A stretch of DNA of 64,000 nucleotides from Candidatus Pelearchaeum maunauluense (GCA_030059675.1 JANVYQ010000007.1:23001-87000); one strand, 5' to 3'. Counted from the stretch's first letter, positions 43,640-53,381 are shown. Notes: generated by a model not told the origin, from the letters alone. Translations and numbers: made by a program.

Positions 43640-44444
43640 CATACTCACAGCTGTTACAGCCTTCCTCCTTGCGGGAGGTGGAGCTACTGAGCGGCTCCTT
43701 ATACTAATTCTAGCTGGTTATTTTGCGGTAGGCGGCGCGAGTGCGATAAACCACTATATTGACAGGGATATTGACGCTACTATGCAGAGAACCAGAAATA
43801 GACCTCTTCCCAGCGGCAGGCTTAGCCCAGCCGTTAAAGCAATAATCTTTGGAGTTGTACTCAGCGTATCGGCTGTAATAATAGCTACGCTATTCCTAAA
43901 TTTACTTACAGCCTTCTTCATAGGCCTTGGGATACTAATCTACATTCTCGTCTATACTATATGGCTTAAACGTAGGACTCCCTGGAATATAGTTATAGGC
44001 GGTTCTGCTGGAAGCTGCTCCCCGCTTGCTGGCTGGGCAGCCGCTGCGGATAACATAACACTCCTATCCATTCTCCTGGCTATACTGGTATTTTTATGGA
44101 CTCCTGGACATTTCTGGGGCCTGGCGCTCCGCGCAGAACAGGAGTATAAGAGAGCTGGCTTGCCTATGCTCCCCACCGTGGCAGGTAGAAATACCACAGC
44201 TAAACTCATAGCAGTTTCAAACTTCATTACAGTTGCATGCTGGCTCGCTATAGCATTCTTGCTTAAATCCAGCATATCCTACCTGATAATAACCGCGCCG
44301 CTCACATTATGGATAGCGGTTGACAGCATACGTTTAATCCACAGGCCAGATGATAACCTGGCTTGGAGAATATTCAAGATCTCAAGCCCGTGGCTTGCGG
44401 TTTTGATGCTCGGCTCGCTTATGCATGTAGTTGTAGGCTTTTAA
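43587..44444 (+). CDS. ctaB: Protoheme IX farnesyltransferase (heme O synthase)
   Basis: This 285-residue UbiA-family membrane prenyltransferase converts heme B to heme O for terminal oxidases. The prenyl-diphosphate Mg motif is ASAINHYIDRDIDATMQRTR (NxxxDxxxD) and the second site is near LALRAEQEYKRAGLPMLP. About nine membrane helices are visible. It implies heme-copper oxidase use elsewhere in the genome. The start is ATG 43587. Its stop overlaps the sfsA stop by four bases, tail to tail. Confidence 0.95.
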   Translation: MRLREYVSLTKPKIAFLNILTAVTAFLLAGGGATERLLILILAGYFAVGGASAINHYIDRDIDATMQRTRNRPLPSGRLSPAVKAIIFGVVLSVSAVIIATLFLNLLTAFFIGLGILIYILVYTIWLKRRTPWNIVIGGSAGSCSPLAGWAAAADNITLLSILLAILVFLWTPGHFWGLALRAEQEYKRAGLPMLPTVAGRNTTAKLIAVSNFITVACWLAIAFLLKSSISYLIITAPLTLWIAVDSIRLIHRPDDNLAWRIFKISSPWLAVLMLGSLMHVVVGF

Positions 44445-45142
44445 TCCAGCTTTATCGGAATATCGTCTTTAGCGAATATTACAGAACCATCAAGGGTCAT
44501 GAACATCTTAACGGCGTGCATTTCAACTCCCATTCTACTAGCTTTACGCAGCAGCTCCGGCATTATAGGGTCCCCCTCTACGCATGGCTTGAATCCTATA
44601 GCGTCGGGATGAGCCGCTACGAAGCTGATTACCGCCCTTGACCGTCTAGCAACCCTCATTAAGGTCTCCACATGCCTACGGCCGCGAAGAGACGGAGAGT
44701 CTGGATACATCGCGTATCTATCCTTATCCAAGTATACGGCTGATTTCAGCTCTAGGTATCCGCGCCTACCTGCATCATCCCTTAGTCCATAGTCTATTCT
44801 AGAACCATAAACCGTAATCTCTTTCTCATTTATTCTATACGGCTTAAGCCACGAGACAACATTATTAATGCATGCATCTTCAAAACATCTTGCTTGCGTA
44901 TATGTATCGAGTATCGCTGCCCGTTCTCCATGTGGGGCTCCTATGACTATTGCGTGTGTTTTTCCACGTGGATTGGGCTGAACCAGTATGCGTGCTCCTT
45001 GATAGATATAGTCGTGGAGCCTTCCAGTATTTCTTAAATGGCATAGAAATCTCAAGCCATCGGTCTCGGCAAGAACCGAAACTCTAGAGAGCCTAGCTAT
45101 TACCTCTGCCTCGATCACATCAAGCTTAAACGACCTATACAC
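44441..45142 (-). CDS. sfsA: SfsA-family protein (sugar fermentation stimulation homologue)
   Basis: This 233-residue SfsA protein has an OB-like N-terminal domain (LCHLRNTGRLHDYIYQGARI) and a restriction-endonuclease-like C-terminal domain (GYLELKSAVYLDKDRYAMYP, which carries the E-x-K acid/lysine pair, then FVAAHPDAIGFKPCVEGDPI). Family members have been linked to DNA binding and to nuclease-like folds, but the true activity is unsettled. It faces heme O synthase tail to tail. Confidence 0.92.
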   Translation of the reverse strand: MYRSFKLDVIEAEVIARLSRVSVLAETDGLRFLCHLRNTGRLHDYIYQGARILVQPNPRGKTHAIVIGAPHGERAAILDTYTQARCFEDACINNVVSWLKPYRINEKEITVYGSRIDYGLRDDAGRRGYLELKSAVYLDKDRYAMYPDSPSLRGRRHVETLMRVARRSRAVISFVAAHPDAIGFKPCVEGDPIMPELLRKASRMGVEMHAVKMFMTLDGSVIFAKDDIPIKLD

Positions 45143-45168
45143 CTCCTAACACAACCATCCTATCAGTG

Positions 45169-45942
45169 CTAGATATTCTTCTCTCCCACAGCAGGGTGCC
45201 AATAAAACCTTTTCCTCACCCATTTCAGATAGGCGTCGTCAAGCTCGTTGGTTAAAACGTAGTCGTGGATAAACTTGAGATGCTCTCTAATCAGTTGATG
45301 CGCCCTTTCGTAGGATACCTCCCCTTTTGTTTCCAACTCGCGTTTGAGAATCTCAAGCGGCGTGAAGAAGTATGGCTGGTCTATATATTTCAGCCAAGTC
45401 TTGAACCTTGTCTTCAGCTCTTCATGGAAGAACCTGCCCTCAACACCAGCCAAGCATATGCTCTTATCATACACGGAGGCTTCGGACTCCATCATCTCCA
45501 CTTCACGCTTCACGGCTTCACGAGCTGCTTCGTTCTCCCGTTTAAGCTCCTCCAGCCATCTCTTGACATCTATCTTCCCCCTAAGCGTATCGCGAATCGT
45601 TAAGAGAGCTATCTGGTGGCTTGTCCTAACACCCATCTCAAAACCAGTCAAATCCTTATAGCAGTATGTGAGTATGCTGTCTCCCAGCTCCTTTAGCTTT
45701 CTTAATATAGGCTCGCTATCCTTTAGCCATGCTTCAACAGGCTCTGGAAGTAGCTTACGCTTTCTAGCCTCCTCCACAAGCTCCCTATAATCCAGGCCTA
45801 CGGGTATCTCAGCTACCAGATGGTCTATCGACTTGGGTAGGTTTAGGAAGAGGGCCTCACAATCCCTGTTTAACATTCTTGCAGCCTTCTCGCTGCTCTT
45901 CTTTAGAGGAGGCTTAACCAGTATTCCAAGCTCCTTCTCCAT
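45169..45942 (-). CDS. Unrecognised alpha-helical protein
   Basis: The 257-residue, charge-rich, mostly helical product contains CEALFLNLPKSIDHLVAEIP, LPEPVEAWLKDSEPILRKLK, ILTYCYKDLTGFEMGVRTSH and a C-terminal WVRKRFYWHPAV. The first quarter faintly resembles the ChaN/TraB-type fold, which places a carboxylate in a strand, but no diagnostic motif is present. The start is ATG 45942. It sits between sfsA and citrate synthase on the same strand as both, with short gaps (26 and 56 bases). Confidence 0.55.
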   Translation of the reverse strand: MEKELGILVKPPLKKSSEKAARMLNRDCEALFLNLPKSIDHLVAEIPVGLDYRELVEEARKRKLLPEPVEAWLKDSEPILRKLKELGDSILTYCYKDLTGFEMGVRTSHQIALLTIRDTLRGKIDVKRWLEELKRENEAAREAVKREVEMMESEASVYDKSICLAGVEGRFFHEELKTRFKTWLKYIDQPYFFTPLEILKRELETKGEVSYERAHQLIREHLKFIHDYVLTNELDDAYLKWVRKRFYWHPAVGEKNI

Positions 45943-45998
45943 GCTCCCTAATCTCCATAATGTATTATGGGCGTCTTATAGGCTTGACGCCAACGCGC

Positions 45999-47135
45999 CT
46001 ACCTACTCTCTACAGGAGGGTATTGTAGGTCTAGCGGCCCTGAGTAGCGCGCCCTAGGTCTTATAAGCCTATTATCCTCCCAATACTCAAGTACGTGAGC
46101 GACCCATCCAACTACCCTAGCCGTTGCGAAGAATGGTGTGAATATTTCTTTCGGTATTCCTAACAGTGTGAAAACAGAGCCGGAGTAGAAGTCTATGTTT
46201 GGGAAGATGCCTTTCCCCTTCATCTCGCGTGTCATAACTTTCTCAACCTCGTCAGCTATCATGAGAAGCGTCTTATTTCCCTTAACTTCTGATAGCTTCT
46301 CCAGATATTTTCTTAAGATGCGCGCCCGCGGGTCGTAGGATTTATAGACCCTATGGCCGAAGCCCATGACGCGCTTCTTAGCCCTGAGCGCATCTATCAC
46401 ATACTGCTCGGCTCTTTCAGGAGAGCCTATCTCCAGTATCATCTCAAGCGCTTTCTCGTTTGCTCCGCCGTGTAGGGGGCCTTTCAGAGCCGCAACCCCA
46501 GCGAGTATTGCAGAGTATAGGTCGGATAGTGTTGAGGCAGCTGTTAGCGCTGCCATGGAAGAAGCAGGCAGTTCGTGCTCAGCGTGCAGTATAAACGCCA
46601 CATCCATAACCTTGGCAGATAGCTCATCTACCTCCTCGCCGGTAACCATATGTAAGAAGTTGGCTGCATGAGACATTTCTTTAGACGGCTTAACATAATC
46701 CAGCCCGCGTATGTATCTACTTATGTACGCCGTGAGCGTGGCGGTCTTAGAGATGAGCCGTATTGATTTCCTTATGTTTGCCCCCTTTTCATGCACGTTA
46801 AGCTCAGGGTCATACACTGTGAGGAGGGCAATCCCTGCTTTAAGCAGATCCATCGGATGCGCATTACGGGGCATTAGGTTTAGGGCGTCTACGATCTCCT
46901 TCGGTATTTCTCTCTCCTTCTTGAGCTCCCTGTCAAATGATTCTAGCTCTTCCTTCTTCGTAAGTCTTCTATGAAGAAGCAGGAAGCAAACTTCTTCATA
47001 TGTTGATTTCTCTACGAGCTCCTCGATTGGATAGCCAACATAGTATAGGCGACCCCGCTCTCCATCTACGTATGAGAGTACGGTTTCTTTTACTATTATG
47101 TTGTCAAGCCCTTTATGAAGTTCTACACCGCTCAA
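45999..47135 (-). CDS. gltA: Citrate synthase
   Basis: This 378-residue dimeric-type archaeal citrate synthase condenses acetyl-CoA and oxaloacetate. Catalytic residues are His in LKGPLHGGANEKALEM, His in VMGFGHRVYKSYDPRA and Asp in IFPNIDFYSG. ILHAEHELPASSMAALTAAS is the active-site helix. The N-terminus SYVDGERGRLYYVGYPIEEL is standard. It follows the acyl-CoA synthetase gene on the same strand with a 90-base gap. Confidence 0.96.
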   Translation of the reverse strand: MSGVELHKGLDNIIVKETVLSYVDGERGRLYYVGYPIEELVEKSTYEEVCFLLLHRRLTKKEELESFDRELKKEREIPKEIVDALNLMPRNAHPMDLLKAGIALLTVYDPELNVHEKGANIRKSIRLISKTATLTAYISRYIRGLDYVKPSKEMSHAANFLHMVTGEEVDELSAKVMDVAFILHAEHELPASSMAALTAASTLSDLYSAILAGVAALKGPLHGGANEKALEMILEIGSPERAEQYVIDALRAKKRVMGFGHRVYKSYDPRARILRKYLEKLSEVKGNKTLLMIADEVEKVMTREMKGKGIFPNIDFYSGSVFTLLGIPKEIFTPFFATARVVGWVAHVLEYWEDNRLIRPRARYSGPLDLQYPPVESR

Positions 47136-47225
47136 ACAGGGTCTCGTATTATTATTCTAGCCATGTTTTGAATTTGATCTTATTTTGCTATTCGTCAAGA
47201 GTCGGCGGGGATAACGACAAATGAA

Positions 47226-48935
47226 TTATGAGGGTTGAGCCACCATCTCGCGCACGCGGTCGCGGACAGCACGTCTAAGTATCTTACCGACGGCAGTCTT
47301 CGGAATCTCATCAACAAAAATCACACGGCCAGGCTGCTTATACTCCGCTAGCCTCTCCCTACAGTATTTCAGAATCTCCTCCTCGTTCGTCTTGTCTTTA
47401 AACTCATCCTTCAAGACAACAACAGCGATTATCTGCTCGCCTGTCCGTGGGTCTGGTACTCCAACTACTGCGGCCTCCTTCACCGCTGGATTACTGTAGA
47501 GAACATCCTCTATCTCGGCTGGAAATACCGAGAATCCCTTAAACTTGATGATGTCCTTCCTTCTATCTACGAAGTGGAAATACCCATCCTCATCCATTCT
47601 CACCATATCACCAGTCCTGAACCACCTCATTCCATGCGCTTCTAAGAAAACGTTGGAGTTATCCTCTTCGCGCATGTAGCCCTTCATAACCTGAGGCCCA
47701 GCTACGACCAGTTCCCCAACTTCTCCAGCAGGGAGGAACTCCATGCTCTCAGGGTCTATAACAGCAGCGTATGTGTTTGGGATTGGAACTCCGAAAGAGC
47801 CATAGCGTATGGCATCGGGTGGATTTACATGCGTTACGGGAGATGTTTCAGTTAGGCCATAGCCCTCACACACCTTCTTTCCAGTCACCCGTTCAAACTC
47901 CTTTGCAACCTCTACTGGGAGAGTGTCTGCTCCTGATATTACCAGCCTAAGCGCAGATAGGTCAAGCTCCTTTATCAACGGATGTTTGGATATGGCGTTA
48001 AACAGTGTGGGGACGCCTGGGAATATCGTAGCTCTATGACGCGCTATCGCCCTCATGAAAGGCTCCAGCTCCAGACGCGGGAAGATTAGCAGCGTGTTTC
48101 CATGCGTAAGCCCAACCCCCAACAACGCGGTCTGGCCATAAATATGGTAGAACGGCAGGAGAGCCACGAAGACCTCCTCACCATCCTTGATGTAGGTACT
48201 AAGCATTTCGTGTATCTGCGTTATATTAGCCACCACGTTACGGTGGGTGAGCATGACGCCCTTGGGAGTCCCAGTGGTTCCGCCAGTGAATTGTAGGCTA
48301 ACAAGGTCCTTCTCTGGGTCTAGCTCGGTTTTTGGTGCTTCTGGCCTACTGGCTTTGAGTAGCTCCATGAACGATTTTATACGCTCGTCGCGCGGAACCT
48401 CCGCTGTAGGTATTTTCTTCAGCAACCTACCAAGGCTTCTCTTCAATCCTGGGAGGAAATCCGCTATGTTGCTGATTATAACATGTCTTATCTGGGTGTT
48501 GTTAAGTATTGGGTGAACGTTCTTGTAGAGGATATCCAGCGTGAATATCACTTTTGCCTGGGTTTCCCTAGCTTGGTACTCAACTTCGCGCGGTGTGTAG
48601 AGCGGGTTCATAGGGGTTACTGTGGCTCCCGTCTTCAGAGACCCATAATAGGCTATTATGAACTGTATGCTGTTGGGTAAAAGTATGGCTACCCTATCTC
48701 CCTTCCCCACACCAAGGCCAGAAAGGGCAGCGGCCATCCTATCCACATATTCACGCAACTTTCCGTAGGTTATCTTCTCCTCCAGGAATATCGCGGCTGG
48801 CCTATTAGAGTACCGTTCTGCCGCCTCGTCAAAAAGCTCGAAAACAGCCTTATTTGGAATCTCTACGTCAGGCTTCACGCCTTTAGGATAGTTTTTGAGC
48901 CATACCCTATTGAGGATAAGCTCCGCCCCCTTCAA
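47226..48935 (-). CDS. Long- or medium-chain acyl-CoA synthetase (AMP-forming)
   Basis: This 569-residue adenylate-forming enzyme activates fatty acids to acyl-CoA. The P-loop is VSLQFTGGTTGTPKGVMLTH, followed by GYGLTETSPVTHV, YFHFVDRRKDIIKFKGFSVF and the C-terminal Lys in IPKTAVGKILRRAVRD. The N-terminal ILNRVWLKNYPKGVKPD matches prokaryotic FadD-type enzymes. With the acyl-CoA dehydrogenase at 1.7 kb it suggests fatty-acid degradation. Confidence 0.94.
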   Translation of the reverse strand: MKGAELILNRVWLKNYPKGVKPDVEIPNKAVFELFDEAAERYSNRPAAIFLEEKITYGKLREYVDRMAAALSGLGVGKGDRVAILLPNSIQFIIAYYGSLKTGATVTPMNPLYTPREVEYQARETQAKVIFTLDILYKNVHPILNNTQIRHVIISNIADFLPGLKRSLGRLLKKIPTAEVPRDERIKSFMELLKASRPEAPKTELDPEKDLVSLQFTGGTTGTPKGVMLTHRNVVANITQIHEMLSTYIKDGEEVFVALLPFYHIYGQTALLGVGLTHGNTLLIFPRLELEPFMRAIARHRATIFPGVPTLFNAISKHPLIKELDLSALRLVISGADTLPVEVAKEFERVTGKKVCEGYGLTETSPVTHVNPPDAIRYGSFGVPIPNTYAAVIDPESMEFLPAGEVGELVVAGPQVMKGYMREEDNSNVFLEAHGMRWFRTGDMVRMDEDGYFHFVDRRKDIIKFKGFSVFPAEIEDVLYSNPAVKEAAVVGVPDPRTGEQIIAVVVLKDEFKDKTNEEEILKYCRERLAEYKQPGRVIFVDEIPKTAVGKILRRAVRDRVREMVAQPS

Positions 48936-49062
48936 TCCCGTTTAGTGAAAGTATCTAATAATTGATAAGGCTTAGAAAAAGTTTATCCCCTTGTTTGTAA
49001 GCCTTATAAAGTGAGACAGGTTGGTTACAATAACCTACAGCCCCATTAAGGAAGTCGTCATT

Positions 49063-49389
49063 ATGGAGTACATCAAATATTCCTCGCCTGAAGAGCTTGT
49101 TAAGAATATGATTCTCTCACCTGGCCAGCCCGCTGTCCTCTACTGGGCCGAGGGCGTCGTGTTCTATCCCATACCGCTTGTTCCAAACAATGAGCGCATA
49201 GTTGATGAGCTTTTGAAGGGCCGTATCTTCTGGTCTGTTGTCTCATTCGCCGCCATGCCCAGTTACAGCACTATGATAGCAGCAGAGAGAGGGCCCGAGG
49301 CTCTAGTGATAAATGTGTCGCGAAGCCATGTTCTTAGCGAGGTGGCGCGTTGGCTCGGCGAACAGCTTGAGGAGAACAATCAACCCTAA
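49063..49389 (+). CDS. Conserved-looking small hypothetical protein
   Basis: The product is 108 residues from ATG 49063 (MEYIKYSSPEELVKNMILSP). The earlier TTG 49021 lies before the expected transcription start, because TTATAAA at 49004-49010 predicts a start near 49032. The sequence has an alpha/beta feel (AVLYWAEGVVFYPIPLV, then FWSVVSFAAMPSYSTMIAAE, then VSRSHVLSEVARWLGEQ). No catalytic motif is visible. It overlaps the Taw2-like gene by 56 bases, tail to tail. Similar short proteins exist in TACK archaea, but I cannot name a family. Confidence 0.65.
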   Translation: MEYIKYSSPEELVKNMILSPGQPAVLYWAEGVVFYPIPLVPNNERIVDELLKGRIFWSVVSFAAMPSYSTMIAAERGPEALVINVSRSHVLSEVARWLGEQLEENNQP

Positions 49390-50167
49390 AATCCAGAGCC
49401 CAGTGAGCTAGACTAGGCGAGTAGCTCTTTACCTCGCGGTAACCGATGAGCTTGACACCATAGCCGAGCTGTTCGGCAACATTCTTAACACTCTCCCAAA
49501 GTTCAGCCCATCCCGTTTTCTTCCTAGCTAAATCATGCAAATGGATACAAGAGCCAACTCCTCTGGAAAGTCGAAGGGCTGTTGGAAGAAATCTTATTGT
49601 CCCTGGGAAGTAGCCCATGATAACCCTGTCCGCGCTTTCTTCCATCCCATACTTCAACGCATTTCGGCAGTCATCCATGAAAGCCCTTACAACGTGTTCA
49701 AGCTTGTTGAGCCTTATATTCTCCAGTAGGTAGCGGTATGCGTCTGGATTTATCTCAAAAGCATAAACGACGCTTGGTGAGGCCAGCTTAGCTATTGGTA
49801 TAGTGAATTGTCCTACACCAGCGAACATATCAGCTACAACTTCTCCAGCCTTGACAATACTGGCCATTCTACGCCGTTCATAGAGGTTTCCAAGACAGAA
49901 GAGGAGTGTGGCAACGTCCAGCTTGTAGATGCATCCATGCTCCTTATAGATGGTTTCTGTATTGTCTTCTCCTGCTATGATTTTGGTTCGTGTTGTTCTT
50001 GTCTGCCCATAGGCGCCGAATGTTCGGATGACTGTCCTAATACTAGGATTACGCCTAAGTATTTCTTCACCTATCTCCTTCTCATGCTCCTCAAGTTCGG
50101 CTGGTATTCTAACCACCGCCACATCGCCGATGAGCCTTGCCTTGGGTAGCTTAAGCAACCCCACCAC
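49334..50167 (-). CDS. taw2: tRNA wybutosine-synthesis transferase Taw2-like (Trm5/TYW2 family)
   Basis: This 277-residue class I SAM enzyme has motif I in GEVVADMFAGVGQFTIPIAK, motif II in VYAFEINPDAYRYLLENIRL, and MGYFPGT where Trm5 methyltransferases have NLP. That substitution marks the Taw2 group, which transfers the aminocarboxypropyl group from SAM to 4-demethylwyosine at G37 of tRNA-Phe. The N-terminal domain (about 1-100) resembles that of Trm5. The choice of Taw2 over Trm5 rests on that one motif. Confidence 0.82.
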   Translation of the reverse strand: MVGLLKLPKARLIGDVAVVRIPAELEEHEKEIGEEILRRNPSIRTVIRTFGAYGQTRTTRTKIIAGEDNTETIYKEHGCIYKLDVATLLFCLGNLYERRRMASIVKAGEVVADMFAGVGQFTIPIAKLASPSVVYAFEINPDAYRYLLENIRLNKLEHVVRAFMDDCRNALKYGMEESADRVIMGYFPGTIRFLPTALRLSRGVGSCIHLHDLARKKTGWAELWESVKNVAEQLGYGVKLIGYREVKSYSPSLAHWALDFRVDCSPQAVRRANAPPR

Positions 50168-50246
50168 CTACATAGAAGCGGAGCTGGTCTTAACGCTTTG
50201 GCGGGAACAAGTTTAATAGCCCCTCATACAAGCTGGAGCTAGCGCC

Positions 50247-50669
50247 ATGGGCGGACCTAAGAAACCAACCCTCAGCCAGCTAGCTAAGAGGGTTGAGAAG
50301 GGAAAGCAGCAAGAAAGACGTGAAGCAGGCCCTGAGAAGAGCATACTAGGCTTAAGCGTCCCCGACATGGATGAGGTCATCTCCTACGTTAAGAGCCAAA
50401 AATACGTAACTCCATACATGCTTGGGGAACGGTTTGGGTTTAGGTTATCGCTGGCAAAGGACCTTCTTGGAGAGCTTTCGGCTAAAGGCGTTATAAGGCT
50501 TGTTACAGGGGATAATCGTCTTAGGATATATGCGCCTGCGCAGGAGGTTGCTCCGTCGGCGGAGACTGTTGCTGTTGAGGCTGCGCCACAGCAACAGAAG
50601 AAGGGCGGTAAGAGGGGCCAGAGGAAGTCTAGGAAGGCAGCAGCTACCGCGGAAGAAAGCGCATCCTAG
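50247..50669 (+). CDS. rps25e: Ribosomal protein S25e
   Basis: This 140-residue S25e homologue is a small-subunit protein found in eukaryotes and TACK archaea but not in bacteria. The winged-helix core is KYVTPYMLGERFGFRLSLAK followed by DLLGELSAKGVIRLVTGDNR and LRIYAPA (about 52-100). The N-terminal basic segment (PTLSQLAKRVEKGKQQERRE) is usual. The C-terminal tail is lengthened, Ala/Gln/Lys-rich (QQKKGGKRGQRKSRKAAAT) and probably disordered. It overlaps the cyclophilin-like gene by 26 bases, tail to tail. Confidence 0.93.
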   Translation: MGGPKKPTLSQLAKRVEKGKQQERREAGPEKSILGLSVPDMDEVISYVKSQKYVTPYMLGERFGFRLSLAKDLLGELSAKGVIRLVTGDNRLRIYAPAQEVAPSAETVAVEAAPQQQKKGGKRGQRKSRKAAATAEESAS

Positions 50670-51024
50670 CACCTTGCCTAGCCTGTTGGGGAAGCTCAAA
50701 GCCGCTTGTTAGACGGCCTACCTTAACCGTCTGAACCCGCGGGGTATGCTCTACAACTGCTATGCCAAGAACTCTTCCTGGGGGCCAGTAGAATATATCA
50801 CCCTTCTTCAGCTTCTGCACAGTCTTCTCAGCTCCGCGGGAGATTTCAGTAACTATATACACTGCGTTATCCCAGGATGCTAAGAACCCCTCGATAGGCA
50901 TTTTGCGAACTAGCTCATCAACGGTCATCGGGGCGAAGAATCTGATAAACTCGGCCTCAAGCTCACCTAAGCCTTCTATCAACACTATAACAGGTATTCT
51001 GGAGGTGCTCAATAGGCTACTCAC
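50644..51024 (-). CDS. Cyclophilin-like fold protein (COG2164/DUF369 type)
   Basis: The 126-residue archaeal protein contains KMPIEGFLASWDNAVYIVTE and KKGDIFYWPPGRVLGIAVVE, the conserved blocks of the TM1367/cyclophilin-like group. A peptidyl-prolyl isomerase activity is not established for this family. Its ATG 51024 overlaps the stop of apgM by four bases, so the two genes are translationally coupled. Confidence 0.82.
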   Translation of the reverse strand: MSSLLSTSRIPVIVLIEGLGELEAEFIRFFAPMTVDELVRKMPIEGFLASWDNAVYIVTEISRGAEKTVQKLKKGDIFYWPPGRVLGIAVVEHTPRVQTVKVGRLTSGFELPQQARQGARMRFLPR

Positions 51025-52262
51025 TCACCAAACATGCTCATCTTACCAAGATAGTTACATAGTATAGGCATTAAGTCTATTCCACGTATGCGCCCAAGAC
51101 CTCCACGCGCGCAGGAGATTTCGTCAAAACGCTCCACATAATCTCTCCTCACATCTGGCCCCGCTATGACAACCGGGACGGGGTCTCCCCTATGCTCCCC
51201 TATCTCTACGGGCGTTGAGTGGTCTGATGCTATAACGATGTATATGTTCTCGGTAGATGCGTATTCTACAACTTTGGAAAACGCTTCTGATGTGTTTCTA
51301 ATCATTCTTATCTTCTTTGCTGGGTCTTTATCATGGCTTGCCGAGTCTGTGCCTTTTACATGCACCAATACAAAATCATACGTCTTCAAGGCGTTGATTG
51401 CGGCCTCCATCTTGGCGTTAAGGTCTGTATTCACAGTGCCCGTTGCTCCTGGAACTTCTATAACGTCAAACCCAGCGGCTCTGCACACCCCCTTATAGAG
51501 CGCGCCCCCAGCTATTATAGCCCCCCTAAGTCCAAACTTCTCGTGAAATGGCTTGAGTTTTGGCGGGTGGCCCCCTCCTCGTGTTAGGAGAGCATTAGCT
51601 GGATTGAGACCTCTCGCAATCCTCTCCTGGTTTAAGGGATGATTGTTAAGCACCTCCCGCGCACGCTCAAGGAAAAGCTCAACTATACGCGCAGTTTTAC
51701 GAGCCTTAACCCCCCGCTCCAACGGCTTGGGAGGCTGATAATAAACACCAACAGCATGAGGGTCTACATCAGATACTTTATCCGATAACCCCTCACCCCT
51801 GAGAACAAGGACACCACGATGCTCTACCGTCGGTTTAAAGATTATTTCAACATCAGGAAATTCTTTGAGAGTTATACCTTCTATTGCTTTTCCCAACCTG
51901 GCCGCTTCTTCGGTTGATATTCTTCCTGCACGTCTATCTATTATCATTCCATCAGCATTTACTGTTGCGAAGTTGCAGCGGAATGCTACATCGTTCTCCT
52001 TTAACTGTATTCCCGCACCAAAGGCCTCAAAAGGCCCGCGGCCTGTATAGACCTCAAACGGGTTGTATCCCAGCAGGGCTAGATGACCAGTATCGCTTCC
52101 GTTGGGTAGGCCTGGGGATATTACGTCCATAATCCCGCATTCCCCCCTCTTGGCTAATTCGTTAAACGTCTCTGCCTGTGCGGCTTCAAGCGGGGTCTGG
52201 CCAGAGAGGGACGCGCAGCGCCTATCCCCGACCCCGTCCATAACGAGCATTACAGCCTTCAA
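51021..52262 (-). CDS. apgM: 2,3-Bisphosphoglycerate-independent phosphoglycerate mutase (archaeal type)
   Basis: This 413-residue alkaline-phosphatase-superfamily enzyme interconverts 3- and 2-phosphoglycerate. Metal and nucleophile residues appear in VMLVMDGVGDRRCASLSGQT, ISPGLPNGSDTGHLALLGYN (Ser nucleophile), VHVKGTDSASHDKDPAKKI and VIASDHSTPVEIGEHRGDPV. The archaeal length (about 410) fits apgM rather than bacterial gpmI (about 510). It is followed by the coupled cyclophilin-like gene and is divergent from radA. Confidence 0.95.
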   Translation of the reverse strand: MKAVMLVMDGVGDRRCASLSGQTPLEAAQAETFNELAKRGECGIMDVISPGLPNGSDTGHLALLGYNPFEVYTGRGPFEAFGAGIQLKENDVAFRCNFATVNADGMIIDRRAGRISTEEAARLGKAIEGITLKEFPDVEIIFKPTVEHRGVLVLRGEGLSDKVSDVDPHAVGVYYQPPKPLERGVKARKTARIVELFLERAREVLNNHPLNQERIARGLNPANALLTRGGGHPPKLKPFHEKFGLRGAIIAGGALYKGVCRAAGFDVIEVPGATGTVNTDLNAKMEAAINALKTYDFVLVHVKGTDSASHDKDPAKKIRMIRNTSEAFSKVVEYASTENIYIVIASDHSTPVEIGEHRGDPVPVVIAGPDVRRDYVERFDEISCARGGLGRIRGIDLMPILCNYLGKMSMFGE

Positions 52263-52322
52263 TCCCCGTCATCACCAGCCCTCTAAACTCCAAATATCTG
52301 TGTTTGGATGGTATCGCATGAA

Positions 52323-52330
52323 TTTATATA
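52323..52330 (+). promoter_or_regulatory. TATA box of radA
   Basis: TTTATATA is centred at about 52327 and predicts a transcription start near 52352, after the first in-frame ATG (52346). A GGAG at 52354-52357 then serves ATG 52367. This supports the shorter RadA start. Confidence 0.5.
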
Positions 52331-52366
52331 TGCCATCCACTACATATGGAAATGGAGTCTGTTAGA

Positions 52367-53374
52367 ATGTCTTCAAAGGAGAAAGTTAAGGAAAAGCCCC
52401 AGCAAAAGGTGTATGAAGATATAGAGGACTTGCCTAGTGTAGGGGCTGCTACGGCTGAGAAGCTTCGTGAGATAGGTTTCCACACTGTTGAGGCTCTAGC
52501 CACGGCGGCGGTCTCCGAGCTTGTGGCGGCTGGGATAAGCGACAAACGTGCAGCTGAGATAATCGCGGCAGCACGCGAAGCGAGTGAGATTAGGTGGGTA
52601 ACAGCGAAACAGCTAGCTCAGTACAAGACCTCGATGGGAAAGATAACTACTGGGAGCAAGGCCATCGACAGCCTAATAAGCGGCGGTGTGGAGACGCAGG
52701 CGATAACAGAGTTTTTCGGCGAATTTGGCTCTGGAAAAAGCCAGCTATGCCACCAGTTAGCGGTGAATGTGCAGCTACCGCCTGAGCAGGGAGGTCTGGG
52801 CGCAAACGCTCTCTACATAGATACCGAGAACACATTCAGGATAGAACGCATAACCTCTATGGCAAAGCATCTAGGACTAGACCCCGACGAGGTTAGTGAA
52901 CGCATAATATATGCGGAAGCATACACCAGCGACCATCAGATACTCTTATTGGAGAAGGCTGATAAAGTGATAAAGGAGAACAACATACGCTTGATAATAA
53001 TCGATTCTCTAACCGCTCATTTTAGGAGTGAATACCTCGGCAGGCAGGTTCTGGCTGAGAGGCAGCAGAAGCTCAATAAGCACTTGCATAAGCTCATTAG
53101 GCTTGCACGGGCATTTAACGCGGCCGCGGTGGTGACTAACCAAGTCATGGCTAGGCCTGATGAGTTCTTCGCCCATAATGCGGTCTCACCAGTAGGCGGG
53201 CATATAGTAGGCCATACAAGCCATACCCGCATCTTAATACGTAAATCAGCGGGTAAAAACGTTAGAATTGCCAGGCTTGTGTCAAGTCCTCACCTACCAG
53301 AAGGGGAGGCCGTGTTCAAAATAACCGAGAATGGCGTAGAGGATGTAGAGGAGGGAGAGGTTAAGAGTAGGTGA
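52367..53374 (+). CDS. radA: RadA recombinase
   Basis: The product is 335 residues from ATG 52367 (342 from 52346). It is the archaeal RecA/Rad51 strand-exchange protein. The N-terminal HhH domain has [20 protein letters not shown]. Walker A is [16 protein letters not shown] and Walker B is [14 protein letters not shown]. The ATP-cap/L2 region contains [20 protein letters not shown] and [14 protein letters not shown]. The start choice uses both the TATA spacing and the GGAG motif. A small conserved-looking gene follows after seven bases. Confidence 0.97.
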   Translation: MSSKEKVKEKPQQKVYEDIEDLPSVGAATAEKLREIGFHTVEALATAAVSELVAAGISDKRAAEIIAAAREASEIRWVTAKQLAQYKTSMGKITTGSKAIDSLISGGVETQAITEFFGEFGSGKSQLCHQLAVNVQLPPEQGGLGANALYIDTENTFRIERITSMAKHLGLDPDEVSERIIYAEAYTSDHQILLLEKADKVIKENNIRLIIIDSLTAHFRSEYLGRQVLAERQQKLNKHLHKLIRLARAFNAAAVVTNQVMARPDEFFAHNAVSPVGGHIVGHTSHTRILIRKSAGKNVRIARLVSSPHLPEGEAVFKITENGVEDVEEGEVKSR

Positions 53375-53381
53375 GAGAGCG

